Of a stretch of 64,000 bases of DNA, positions 8,246-16,356 are shown piece by piece (positions within the stretch are counted from its first letter, which is position 1; each line of letters starts with the position of its first letter). The stretch spans positions 372,001 through 436,000 of the forward strand of contig JBNOAI010000002.1 in the NCBI GenBank assembly GCA_050283925.1, read 5' to 3'. Below the pieces are notes generated by a model. The model saw nothing but the letters and a program-made list of their open reading frames with translations. It did no database searches and was not told the origin of the DNA. The position numbers and the translations under genes were made by a program. The DNA is from ZC4RG25 sp023428365 (GTDB lineage: Bacteria > Pseudomonadota > Alphaproteobacteria > Rhizobiales > Hyphomicrobiaceae).

Positions 8246-9529
8246 ATGAGTGCGCTTCTGATCGGATCATTTTTCTTTCTGCTCGCCTGCGCTGTGCCGA
8301 TTGCTTTCGCGATGGGTCTGGCGACGATCCTGGCCATCTGGTGGCAAGGCTCGCTGCCGATGACGTTGCTGGCGCAGCGCACGCTCGTCGGCGCCGACTC
8401 TTACGCGCTGCTTGCGATTCCATTCTTTATTCTCGCCGGGAATCTCATGAACGTCGGCGGGATTACAAATCGCATCATCGATCTGGCGATGGCGATGGTT
8501 GGCCGCTTCCGTGGAGGCCTGGCGCTGACCTCCGTCACGGCAGCAATGATTTTCTCTGGCCTCTCGGGTTCAGCCGCAGCGGATGCCTCGGCACTCGGCA
8601 AGACGCTGATCCCCGCCATGAAGAAGCAAGGTTACAGCGGTGGCTTCGCTGCTGCACTGATGGCATCGGCCTGCGTGAATGGGCCGATCATTCCGCCGTC
8701 AATTCCACTCGTCATTTATGGACTTTCCGTCGGAAAGGGCGTTTCGATTATCGCCTTGTTCCTTGGCGGGATCATTCCGGGAATATTGCTCGGAATTGCA
8801 CTGATGATTGGCGCTTACATTGTATCCGTGCGCCGCAATTACCCTACCACTGAGCGCGTGCCGTTGCGTCAAATCCCGCGATTGGCATTGCCAGCAATTC
8901 CGGCGCTGCTGATGCCTGTCATCATCATTGTCGGCGTGACTGGCGGCGTTGTTACCGTGACGGAAAGCGCGACGGTTGCTGTCGTCTATGCCATGCTCGT
9001 TGGCTTCTTCATCTACCGGCAACTCCGTATTCGCGACCTGTGGCCCATGCTGGTGCAGACCTCGCTGGATACTGCGCTCGTGATGTTCATCATCGCTTTG
9101 TCCGCAGGGTTCGGTTGGCTTCTCGCGGTATCAGGGATGACGATACAGCTGGCGAATGCCATTGCGTCGGTGTCCAGCGATCCACTCGTGATCCTGATGC
9201 TGATCAACCTGTTGCTGTTGATCATCGGCATCTTCCTTGAGCCACTGCCGGCAATGTTGATTCTCATTCCGGTGCTGGTGCCCGTTGTGAGCGCGGTTGG
9301 TATTGATCTGGTCCATTTCGGCGTCGTGCTTGTCTTCAATCTTTGTCTCGGGCTGATCACGCCGCCGGTTGGCATCTTGCTCTACATTTGTGCGAATTTC
9401 GCCAACGTAAAACTTGAAGAAGAAGTGAGAGAGTTGGGTCCGTTCTTCCTCGCCGGAGTGATCGTGCTCTTTATCATCACGGTGTTTCCCGCGACCGTTC
9501 TTTGGCTGCCGCAATTGCTGCTCGAATAG
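8246..9529 (+). CDS. dctM: TRAP transporter large permease (DctM family)
   Basis: Main ion-coupled membrane subunit of the TRAP transporter, 427 residues, with about twelve hydrophobic segments. Family motifs include LLAIPFFILAGNLMNVGGITNRIIDLAMA, IFSGLSGSAAADASALGKTLIPAMKKQGY and NGPIIPPSIPLVIYG in the first half and LEPLPAMLILIPVLVPV with LITPPVGILLY in the second. Length and motif order match complete DctM proteins. ATG 8246 follows GAGGGAGCGG. The gene ends the operon; a stem-loop lies 23 bp downstream in the gap shared with the convergent gene. Confidence 0.93.
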   Translation: MSALLIGSFFFLLACAVPIAFAMGLATILAIWWQGSLPMTLLAQRTLVGADSYALLAIPFFILAGNLMNVGGITNRIIDLAMAMVGRFRGGLALTSVTAAMIFSGLSGSAAADASALGKTLIPAMKKQGYSGGFAAALMASACVNGPIIPPSIPLVIYGLSVGKGVSIIALFLGGIIPGILLGIALMIGAYIVSVRRNYPTTERVPLRQIPRLALPAIPALLMPVIIIVGVTGGVVTVTESATVAVVYAMLVGFFIYRQLRIRDLWPMLVQTSLDTALVMFIIALSAGFGWLLAVSGMTIQLANAIASVSSDPLVILMLINLLLLIIGIFLEPLPAMLILIPVLVPVVSAVGIDLVHFGVVLVFNLCLGLITPPVGILLYICANFANVKLEEEVRELGPFFLAGVIVLFIITVFPATVLWLPQLLLE

Positions 9530-9551
9530 GGGAAATCGCGGTTCGAGAGAT

Positions 9552-9579
9552 AGGGCTTCGTCTACTCAGGCGAAGCCCT
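9552..9579 (+). terminator. Stem-loop between convergent dctM and hypothetical gene
   Basis: Perfect 9-bp inverted repeat AGGGCTTCG / CGAAGCCCT with a 10-base loop, placed 22 bp after the dctM stop and 11 bp from the stop of the convergent gene at 9591. It lacks a clear T-run on either strand, so it may be a bidirectional terminator of modest strength or an mRNA 3'-end stabiliser. Confidence 0.6.
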
Positions 9580-9590
9580 GTCCATGAGCA

Positions 9591-10412
9591 TCAAAGGCGG
9601 GCCTGGGTGACCTCAGCCCCGCATTTCTCCATAGGCAGCGCCGTCGTAGACCATCCGTCCTTGGCAACGGTGACGACATAGCGCCGGCACGTTGGCGCCG
9701 CGCCCGCAACGAACTGGACGCGGAATAGCGCCAGCTCCGGTTTGCGCTGGCGAGGCCAGATGAAGGTTCCGTCGTCTGGAGTTTCGGTCAGCGCCTTGCG
9801 GATGGCGATCCCGGCGTTGCGATAGTCTGCTGCGGAAAGCTGTGTCAGCAGTGCGCGCGACAGGCCGGGGTGCAGACCGACGGACAGGGCGCGGGTTTCA
9901 TAAGGATCGGAGGGATCGGCTTCGGGTGGCGGCAATCGCTCGGGCGTGGACGGCGATGCGTCGTCGTCGCCGGAATTATCCGGCAATGCTGCCGTTGTCA
10001 GGACCGGATCGTTAATCTGCTGAGGCATTCGCGCGTTAGCGGATTGATCCGAAGCAATGGCCGGAGCGTCCTGAACAATGCGTTCCGGAACGGGCTCAGA
10101 AACGAACATCGCGGCATTAGCGATAGGCTCGGCCGGTTCGGAATTTTGACGATCGAGAAAGGGCGATACGGCAGCTAGCACGGTCTGCTGCAGCCCCGAG
10201 AACGTTATTTGATCTCCTGCCAGGAACCACCCTCCACCGAGGACGATTGTCGAGAGGAAAGCGCCACGCATCAGCGCCTTGCTGTTGCGGCGGGCGACTG
10301 GCTTGCAAACACGCTCGCCGGCTGAAAGTTCTGCGAAAGCTGCATAGCGATGAGCGTTGAACCCACCATTCGACGGTCGCTGCGTATGCGATCCCGAGAC
10401 GCGCGCGGACAT
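9591..10412 (-). CDS. Hypothetical single-pass membrane protein with C-terminal surface-antigen-like domain
   Basis: Protein of 273 residues that I do not recognise by name. It has a short basic N-terminus, one hydrophobic segment (about residues 49-63, AFLSTIVLGGGWFLAG), a long Pro/Asp/Ser-rich linker (about 90-190) that is probably disordered, and a C-terminal globular part of about 85 residues. That part ends in the pattern ALTETPDDGTFIWPRQRKPELALFRVQF, then a CRRYVVTV block and a final Cys. This spacing of Trp, Phe and a CR pair recalls the C-terminal domain of rickettsial 17-kDa-type surface antigens; the resemblance is weak and judged by eye. Start 10412 is chosen because GAGGGGG sits six bases upstream; the frame extends to 10514. 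Topology suggests a cytoplasmic N-terminus and periplasmic C-terminal domain. Confidence 0.6.
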   Translation of the reverse strand: MSARVSGSHTQRPSNGGFNAHRYAAFAELSAGERVCKPVARRNSKALMRGAFLSTIVLGGGWFLAGDQITFSGLQQTVLAAVSPFLDRQNSEPAEPIANAAMFVSEPVPERIVQDAPAIASDQSANARMPQQINDPVLTTAALPDNSGDDDASPSTPERLPPPEADPSDPYETRALSVGLHPGLSRALLTQLSAADYRNAGIAIRKALTETPDDGTFIWPRQRKPELALFRVQFVAGAAPTCRRYVVTVAKDGWSTTALPMEKCGAEVTQARL

Positions 10413-10559
10413 GATGACCCCCTCGATGCCCATACTGTGAAGGTCTTTAGTCCCCGCTGCGGCGGTAAACTTGAGGAGATTGCGGGCGAAATCATGGCCG
10501 ACGCAGATCAACAAAAGCTGCAGCGTATTACGTGCGGGAGGCCAGAGGGTCGTCCGACG

Positions 10560-11333
10560 TCAGCTGATCGTGCGGCCGCCGTCGATGTAAAGGATCTGGC
10601 CGGTCATAAAGCTGCTCCCCGGCGATAGCAGGTAGATCGTCGCCGCGAGCAAATCCTCCGGCGTGCCGAAGCGCTTCATGGGAATGCGCGACAGGGCGCC
10701 TGTGCGCGTTTGTTCGTTTTCAAGGATTGGAGCGGCGAGAGGCGTAGGGGTTACGGCTGGGCCGATTGCATTGACGCGCACGCCACTGGCTGCCCACTCG
10801 ACAGCAAGAACGCGCGTGAGATGGGCGGCGGCAGCCTTGCTTGCGGCGTAAGCGGCGTAGTTCGGATTTGCGACGGCGCTCGAAACCGATGCGATGGTCA
10901 CGATGCTACCACTGCGTTGGCGGGTCATGATGCGCCCGGCTTCACGCGCCAAACGAAACGCTCCGGTCACGTTGATATCGAGCGTGCGCTGCCACTCAAC
11001 GTCGTCGAGTTCCAGCGCTGGCCCGACGCGGTAGATGCCACTGGCATTGATCAGTCCGTCCAGACGCCCCCATCGTTGAACGGCAGCATCCAGCGCTGTG
11101 GCACAAGATGCGCCGTCCATGACGTCGAGGCCGACGCCGAAAGCCTCACCGCCGTTCGCACCGAGTTGGCGCGCTACAGTCTCGGCACGGGTTGCGTCGA
11201 TGTCAGCGACGATCACGCGCGCGCCACGTTCAGCCAAAGCGCGAGCGAGTGGAGCGCCGAGACCACCAGCACCGCCGGCAACGACAATGGCAAGTCCTCT
11301 CACATCGAACAGGGGGTCGGCTCCCTCGCGCAT
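10560..11333 (-). CDS. Short-chain dehydrogenase/reductase (SDR)
   Basis: Cytosolic NAD(P)-dependent oxidoreductase of the classical SDR family, 257 residues. Seen: cofactor-binding GGAGGLGAPLARALAERGA, an Asp after the second beta strand (VIVADID) that favours NAD(H), INASGIYRVGP in the position of the NAG motif, catalytic Ser in IASVSS and the Tyr-x3-Lys pair in YAAYAASK. The C-terminal LLSPGSSFMTGQILYIDGG is typical. ATG 11333 is preferred over 11351 because GAGGGAAG lies just upstream. It is divergent from the biotin-carboxylase operon at 11539, sharing about 200 bp of control region, so it could act in the same pathway. The substrate is not predictable. Confidence 0.85.
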   Translation of the reverse strand: MREGADPLFDVRGLAIVVAGGAGGLGAPLARALAERGARVIVADIDATRAETVARQLGANGGEAFGVGLDVMDGASCATALDAAVQRWGRLDGLINASGIYRVGPALELDDVEWQRTLDINVTGAFRLAREAGRIMTRQRSGSIVTIASVSSAVANPNYAAYAASKAAAAHLTRVLAVEWAASGVRVNAIGPAVTPTPLAAPILENEQTRTGALSRIPMKRFGTPEDLLAATIYLLSPGSSFMTGQILYIDGGRTIS

Positions 11334-11538
11334 ATTCTTCCCTCGCGGCATTCGCCGTTTCTGAGTGCGGCTTTAGCCATCATCTATCAGTCCGCGGTCA
11401 GCGACGCGCGGAACTTCTGATTTCAGCCTGTCAGCTAGCCTATAGTATCGAATATTGAGATGAAAAGGCTTGAAATGTGAGACGGTGCGATGTCAGATTG
11501 TCGGGTCGCTCGCGGTTCGCACCCTCAAGAGGCCCACG

Positions 11539-12885
11539 TTGAAGCGAGTTCTGGTCGCCAATCGCGGAGAGATCGCACTGCGGATAATCCGCGCGTGCCG
11601 GAAGCTGAATCTCGAAACGGTGGCGGTCTATTCCCAGGCTGATGACAATTGCGCACATATTTGGGCTGCCGATCAGGCAGTCTGTATCGGTGCGACGTCC
11701 GCGGCCAAGAGCTATCTCGACATGTCGGCGATCCTTCAGGCCGCCGTCGCGACGGGATGCGACGCGTTGCATCCGGGCTATGGGTTTTTGTCCGAGCGCG
11801 CCGAGTTCGCGGCCAAGTGCGAGGCCGAAAATATCACGTTTGTCGGCCCGTCTGCGCAATCCATAGTGACCATGGGCGACAAGGCCAAGGCGCGCCGTAC
11901 TGCAAAACGGTTTGGTGTGCCGCTGGTGCCGGGCTCGGATGGCGCCTTTACGGACGTCGCGGCGGCAGCGGAAATTGTGGAGACGGTTGGTTATCCGGTA
12001 CTTCTTAAAGCACTGGCCGGTGGTGGCGGACGCGGCATGCGGGTGGCGCCTGATGCCGGTTCGTTCGCCGCGCTCTTCACGCAAGCGAGTAGTGAGGCTC
12101 AGGCGGCGTTCGGCGATGGCGGCATCTATCTCGAACGCTTCGTCCCCAAGGTCCGCCATATCGAAGTGCAGGTGTTCGGCGACAAACACGGCCGCGCGGT
12201 CCACTTGTGGGAGCGCGATTGCAGCGTGCAGCGCCGTCATCAGAAGCTGATCGAGGAAGGTCCTTCGCCGGTCCTCGACACCGAGACGCGTCAGGCCATT
12301 TGCGATGCTGCGGTGAAGCTGACGGAAGGCATTGGTTATGTTGGAGCTGGCACGGTCGAGTTCATATACGACGTCAGCCGGGGTGAGTTCTATTTCATCG
12401 AGATGAACACCCGCATCCAGGTCGAGCATCCGGTAACGGAAATGCTGACGGGAATAGATCTCGTTGCGGAACAACTGCGGGTCGCAGATGGTGAGCGGCT
12501 GTCATTCTCTCAAGATAGCGTCATGACGCAAGGCCACGCGATCGAATTTCGCATCAATGCGGAAGACCCCAGCCGTGGTTTCATGCCGACGCCCGGCACG
12601 TTGTCCAAATGGCGGCCACCGCGCATGCCGGGCGTCCGGTTCGACAGCCATGTGTCTCGCGGTTATGCGGTCCCAACCTATTACGATTCGCTGCTCGGCA
12701 AACTGATCGTCGTCGGCGAAAACCGCAACGCGGCGATCGAGCGGGCGCGTTTCGCACTCGATGCTTTCGAAGTCGACGGGATAGCTACGACGCTCGATTT
12801 TCATCGCCAGGTTCTAGCGCATCCCGCTTTTATTGATGGTTCAGTGCACACCCGCTGGGTCGAGACGGATTTTGCCAATGCCTGA
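11539..12885 (+). CDS. Biotin carboxylase (AccC-type ATP-grasp) of a split carboxylase
   Basis: Carboxylates the biotin of the carrier protein using ATP and bicarbonate. It has 448 residues, the normal AccC length. The N-terminus KRVLVANRGEIALRIIRACRKL is the classic opening, which fixes a TTG start at 11539 with AAGAGG seven bases upstream; the frame is open back to 11470. Further marks are the glycine loop ALAGGGGRGMRVAP, ERDCSVQRRHQKLIEEGPSP and FIEMNTRIQVEHPVTE. The gene overlaps the next by 8 bp (ATG 12878 inside the end, TGA 12883-12885), indicating translational coupling with the carboxyltransferase. A possible promoter element TATAGT lies at 11441. The subunit alone could serve any biotin enzyme; the neighbours decide its role. 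Confidence 0.92.
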   Translation: MKRVLVANRGEIALRIIRACRKLNLETVAVYSQADDNCAHIWAADQAVCIGATSAAKSYLDMSAILQAAVATGCDALHPGYGFLSERAEFAAKCEAENITFVGPSAQSIVTMGDKAKARRTAKRFGVPLVPGSDGAFTDVAAAAEIVETVGYPVLLKALAGGGGRGMRVAPDAGSFAALFTQASSEAQAAFGDGGIYLERFVPKVRHIEVQVFGDKHGRAVHLWERDCSVQRRHQKLIEEGPSPVLDTETRQAICDAAVKLTEGIGYVGAGTVEFIYDVSRGEFYFIEMNTRIQVEHPVTEMLTGIDLVAEQLRVADGERLSFSQDSVMTQGHAIEFRINAEDPSRGFMPTPGTLSKWRPPRMPGVRFDSHVSRGYAVPTYYDSLLGKLIVVGENRNAAIERARFALDAFEVDGIATTLDFHRQVLAHPAFIDGSVHTRWVETDFANA

Positions 12886-14329
12886 TCGCGCGCCTATCCG
12901 CCTGATAGATGTGACGTTGCGTGACGCGCACCAGTGTCTTTGGGCGACGCGGATGACCACGGGCATGATGCGCGAGTTGGCGCCGCGTCTCGATCGGGCA
13001 GGCTTCGAGGCGATCGATCTCGTCGGCGGCGCGGTGTTCGACGTGTGCGTGCGCTACCTGCGCGAGGATCCTTGGGAGCGGATGCGTATCCTATCGTCGT
13101 GGGTCACGAATACGCCGCTCATCATTCATACGCGCGGGCAAAGCCTGTTTACGTTCGAGTTTTTCGCGGACGACGTCGTTGAATTGGCGGCGGAGCGTTT
13201 CGTTGCAAACGGCATGCGCTATCACACGCCGTATGACGCGCTCAATGACATGCGCAATCTTGAAATCCCGATCAAAGCCGGGAAGCGTCACGGCATGTAC
13301 GTGGCCGGTGGGTTGGTGTTCACGCACAGCCCGGTGCACACGGACGATTATTACGTCCGCAAAACTAAGGATCTGATCCATCTTGGTGTCGATGCCGTAT
13401 TTCTGAAAGATGCGAGCGGGCTGCTCACGCCAGAGCGCGTCGCGACGCTCGTTCCCGCTGTGAAGCGTGTTCTGGGCGACCGGCCACTGCAGATCCATAC
13501 ACACTGCAATTCGGGGCTCGCGCCTTACGTCGTGTTGCAGGCGGTGACGCACGGTGTCGATGTCGTGCACACGGCCACGTCGACATTGGCCAATGGTGTG
13601 TCTCATTCACCGACGGAACGCGTGGTCGCAAACCTGCGCCGTCGCGGACATGACGTGAATATCGATCTGGCCCTGGTCCGCGAAGTGGCGGAGCGGCTGG
13701 CTTATATCGCGGAGAAGGAAGATAAGCCGGTCGGCACACCGAACGAATACGACGAATTCCATTTCCAGCATCAGTGCCCGGGCGGGATGGTGTCGAACCT
13801 CGCCTATCAGCTCGAAACCATGGGCTTGAAAGGTCGCCTCGAAGAGATCCTGGAAGAGGCCTGGCACGTTCGTGAAGATCTCGGCTATCCGATCGTCGTC
13901 AGTCCGTTCGCGCAGTACATTGTTACGCAGGCCGTTCTCAACGTGGTCGGCCGCGACAAGGGCCGCCAACGCTATGACACGGTGCCCGACGAAGTCAGGC
14001 TCTACGTGCGTGGTGGCTACGGCGAGATCGCGGGAACGATAGAGCCGAACCTTTACGACAAGATCACGCGCGGCGCGGAGCCCATCAAGGAGCGGCCTGG
14101 GGCGCTCGTTCCGCCAGCCCTGGAGCGCATTCGCAAGTCCAGGGGCCCATTCAAATCCGATGACGATTTGCTGCTGGCAGCCTTTTACGACGACACACAG
14201 TACCGAGCACTGAAGGGGGCTGGCCCGATCAATCCGGACTACCCGCTCATGGACACGCCGTTGTTGACGCTCGTGAAAGAGCTGGCAGCGCGGCCCGATA
14301 TAAAAACATTCGCGTTGCGGCAAGCCTGA
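12878..14329 (+). CDS. Carboxyltransferase of the pyruvate carboxylase/oxaloacetate decarboxylase type
   Basis: TIM-barrel carboxyltransferase of 483 residues, related to the second half of pyruvate carboxylase (PycB) and to OadA/methylmalonyl-CoA transcarboxylase 5S. Seen: IDVTLRDAHQCLWATRMTT at residues 10-28, LKDASGLL with the probable carboxy-lysine K177, the metal His pair in HTHCNSG (H207, H209), and a PYC-type C-terminal region (about 300-480, with EVRLYVRGGYGEIAGTIEP). Oddities: the usual HTHDT/S-G has Cys210 instead of Asp, and there is no fused biotinyl domain. Hence the acceptor may be a 2-oxo acid other than pyruvate. ATG 12878 overlaps the biotin carboxylase gene, and the biotin carrier gene follows after 22 bp, so the three make one operon. 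Confidence 0.85.
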   Translation: MPDRAPIRLIDVTLRDAHQCLWATRMTTGMMRELAPRLDRAGFEAIDLVGGAVFDVCVRYLREDPWERMRILSSWVTNTPLIIHTRGQSLFTFEFFADDVVELAAERFVANGMRYHTPYDALNDMRNLEIPIKAGKRHGMYVAGGLVFTHSPVHTDDYYVRKTKDLIHLGVDAVFLKDASGLLTPERVATLVPAVKRVLGDRPLQIHTHCNSGLAPYVVLQAVTHGVDVVHTATSTLANGVSHSPTERVVANLRRRGHDVNIDLALVREVAERLAYIAEKEDKPVGTPNEYDEFHFQHQCPGGMVSNLAYQLETMGLKGRLEEILEEAWHVREDLGYPIVVSPFAQYIVTQAVLNVVGRDKGRQRYDTVPDEVRLYVRGGYGEIAGTIEPNLYDKITRGAEPIKERPGALVPPALERIRKSRGPFKSDDDLLLAAFYDDTQYRALKGAGPINPDYPLMDTPLLTLVKELAARPDIKTFALRQA

Positions 14330-14351
14330 CGCGCAAGACGGAGAGAACGCT

Positions 14352-14837
14352 GTGGCACTCACCTACAAGGACGTCGCGGATATCCTGAAAATCATCGACG
14401 CCAGTAAGCTCGATGAAATCGTCATCGAGATGGATGGCGTGAAACTGCAGGTGCGCCGCGGCGCGAACGGCCAGCCATCGATGACTCCGTTAGCCGCTGC
14501 GGCTCCGGCGCTTCCATCGGCGTCGGCACCGAGTTCTATTCAGTCGCCTCGCGCCGCAACCAGCCCGGCTGCAAAACCGTCGGCATCGCAGCTCGCCGGT
14601 CACGCCGTGCGCTCGCCGATGGTCGGCACGTTCTATCGCGCCCCGTCTCCCAACGACCCGCCATTCGTTGAGGTCGGGCACGAAGTCAAACGCGGTGATA
14701 CGCTGTGTTTGATCGAGGTGATGAAGCTGTTCACGACCATCACCGCCGATCAGGACGGCCGCATCGCGCACATCCTGCCTGGCAACGGCGATCTGGTGGA
14801 GTTCGACCAGATCCTGTTCGTTATCGATCCGGCTTAA
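14352..14837 (+). CDS. Biotin carboxyl carrier protein, AccB-type
   Basis: Small biotinylated carrier of 161 residues that shuttles CO2 between the two subunits encoded upstream. The N-terminal DILKIIDASKLDEIVIEMDG segment is AccB-like, then comes an Ala/Pro/Ser-rich flexible linker (about 45-85), then the biotinyl domain with RSPMVGTFYRAPSPNDPPFVEVG and the biotin site EVMKL (Lys125). The thumb loop (YRAPSPNDPPF) is that of acetyl-CoA carboxylase carriers, not of the OadA/PycB fusions. The start is GTG 14352 with a weak GGAGAG upstream. Pairing an acetyl-CoA-carboxylase-type carrier with a pyruvate-carboxylase-type transferase is unusual. No carboxyltransferase alpha/beta of acetyl-CoA carboxylase is encoded in the window. 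Confidence 0.92.
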   Translation: MALTYKDVADILKIIDASKLDEIVIEMDGVKLQVRRGANGQPSMTPLAAAAPALPSASAPSSIQSPRAATSPAAKPSASQLAGHAVRSPMVGTFYRAPSPNDPPFVEVGHEVKRGDTLCLIEVMKLFTTITADQDGRIAHILPGNGDLVEFDQILFVIDPA

Positions 14838-14855
14838 GGGCGATAATCGATAAAA

Positions 14856-15929
14856 CTAATCCAGCGGATCGAGGCGGGCACCGTACTGGCTGCCCATTTC
14901 GTTCAATTCGGCCAAGACGCCCAGGCCAAGCGGAATACCGTCCTTCCGCAAGGCAATCGCACTGAGTTCTTCGCGCTCACCGGGCATGAAGATCCGCTCC
15001 ACGCCAGGGGCGCGGCGGGCGTCACGCATCTCACCGATCGCTTTATCCATGCGCGCCTTATAGGCCGCGATGTCCTCGAACAAATCGATCGGCAGCACAC
15101 CGAACAGATGGCCGAGGTTCTGCGGTCGGTCGAGATCCTCATACATGTGCGAGACTTCGCGTCCGAAACTGGCGCCGGACAGCATCGTGCTCAGCAGGCC
15201 GATGGTCATCGTCAGCGCGTAGCCCTTCGGCCCGCCGACGGGCTGCACAAATCCCTTCAGAGCCTCAATCGCATCCGTCGTCGGTTGCCCATCAGGCCCT
15301 ACGGCCCAATCCGGCGGGATTGCAACGCCTTCCTTGGCGGCAACGATAATCTTGCCACGAGCGGCGACCGAGCACGCCATGTCGAGGACGAACGGAAGCT
15401 CCTTGCCAGCGGGCATCGCGACCGCAAACGGGTTGTTACCAAGCATCGCCTCAGCGCCACCCCACGGCACCATATGATTGATGCCGCCGATGGTGGTCGC
15501 GATGCCGATCATGTCATGCGCGCACGCCATTTTTGCGAATTCGGCAGCGGCGCCGAAGTGGTTGCTATTGCGCACCGAGACGAACGTGCAGACGCGACTG
15601 GCCTTCGCCTTATCTATTGCGATCTGCATCGCGCGCAGGCTGACGATCTGGCCCATCCCGTTATCGCCATCGACAACGGCCGAACTGGGCGTCTCGTGAA
15701 CGACCCGGATCTGCGGACGCGGATTGGTGGCGCGCGCAGCAAGCCGCTGCACATAGATCGGCATCCGGACGACGCCATGGGACTCGACACCGCGAAGATC
15801 AGCTTCGACCAGATTGTCGATAATTTCCGCCGCTTCCGATTTGGGAACGTCGACCTTTGTCAGTACATCGACGCAAAAGTCTTTTAACGCCCGAACCGAA
15901 ACGCGGCGTGTTTCTTCGGCAATGCTCAT
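14856..15929 (-). CDS. Malate/L-lactate dehydrogenase family oxidoreductase (Ldh2/AllD type)
   Basis: NAD(P)-dependent 2-hydroxyacid dehydrogenase of the malate/ureidoglycolate/sulfolactate superfamily (unrelated to Rossmann lactate dehydrogenases), 357 residues, full length. Seen: ESHGVVRMPIYVQRL, NSNHFGAAAEFAKMA, GGAEAMLGNNPFAVAMPAG and the C-terminal PVGGPKGYALTMTIGLLSTMLSGA, in the order typical of the family. It converges on the biotin carrier gene with 18 bp between. The possible link is that it interconverts a 2-hydroxy acid and the 2-oxo acid used or made by the carboxylase next door, but it is transcribed in the opposite direction and this is only inference. Confidence 0.87.
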   Translation of the reverse strand: MSIAEETRRVSVRALKDFCVDVLTKVDVPKSEAAEIIDNLVEADLRGVESHGVVRMPIYVQRLAARATNPRPQIRVVHETPSSAVVDGDNGMGQIVSLRAMQIAIDKAKASRVCTFVSVRNSNHFGAAAEFAKMACAHDMIGIATTIGGINHMVPWGGAEAMLGNNPFAVAMPAGKELPFVLDMACSVAARGKIIVAAKEGVAIPPDWAVGPDGQPTTDAIEALKGFVQPVGGPKGYALTMTIGLLSTMLSGASFGREVSHMYEDLDRPQNLGHLFGVLPIDLFEDIAAYKARMDKAIGEMRDARRAPGVERIFMPGEREELSAIALRKDGIPLGLGVLAELNEMGSQYGARLDPLD

Positions 15930-16008
15930 CTGGAAGCCCTCGTTGATGCACAGCGAGGATCGGCAGATCCACAGACCGTGTCAACACGAGGTTCCGTGCG
16001 ATTTCAGG

Positions 16009-16266
16009 CTAGGCGCGAGATGAATACCAAATAGCAAGAGCCACGACGGCGGGCACCGCGAACACCAGCAGAAAAATGGGAAATTCCTGAGCGTAGGTGT
16101 AGCCGGCGTGGTTGACGCCGACCCACATGTTGATGGCGGCAGCAACCAGCCACAAAGGCAGGAACCATACCGCTGCCGTCGCCGTTGCGGTGCCCGTCAG
16201 GCGTCCAACAAGAAGGCACAGCCCGAGCAGGATGAAGCCACCAGTCACGACCATCAGCGTATGCAT
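16009..16266 (-). CDS. Small membrane protein, function unknown
   Basis: Eighty-five-residue very hydrophobic protein with three predicted transmembrane segments (about 5-22, 30-48 and 60-82). A conserved-looking loop VGVNHAGYTYAQEFP lies between the second and third. ATG 16266 is preceded by AGGAAAG with eight-base spacing. I do not recognise a named family; many Rhizobiales carry similar stand-alone membrane proteins. It lies between the Ldh2-type gene and an SDR, all on the minus strand, so co-transcription is possible. Confidence 0.6.
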   Translation of the reverse strand: MHTLMVVTGGFILLGLCLLVGRLTGTATATAAVWFLPLWLVAAAINMWVGVNHAGYTYAQEFPIFLLVFAVPAVVALAIWYSSRA

Positions 16267-16356
16267 GCGCGAGCTTTCCTGGAGTTTCTATGAGCATTTG
16301 TGACAGGTGGTGAAGGACGTGTCGTCGACTTTTTCGCGTCTGCTTGGGTAAATCAT

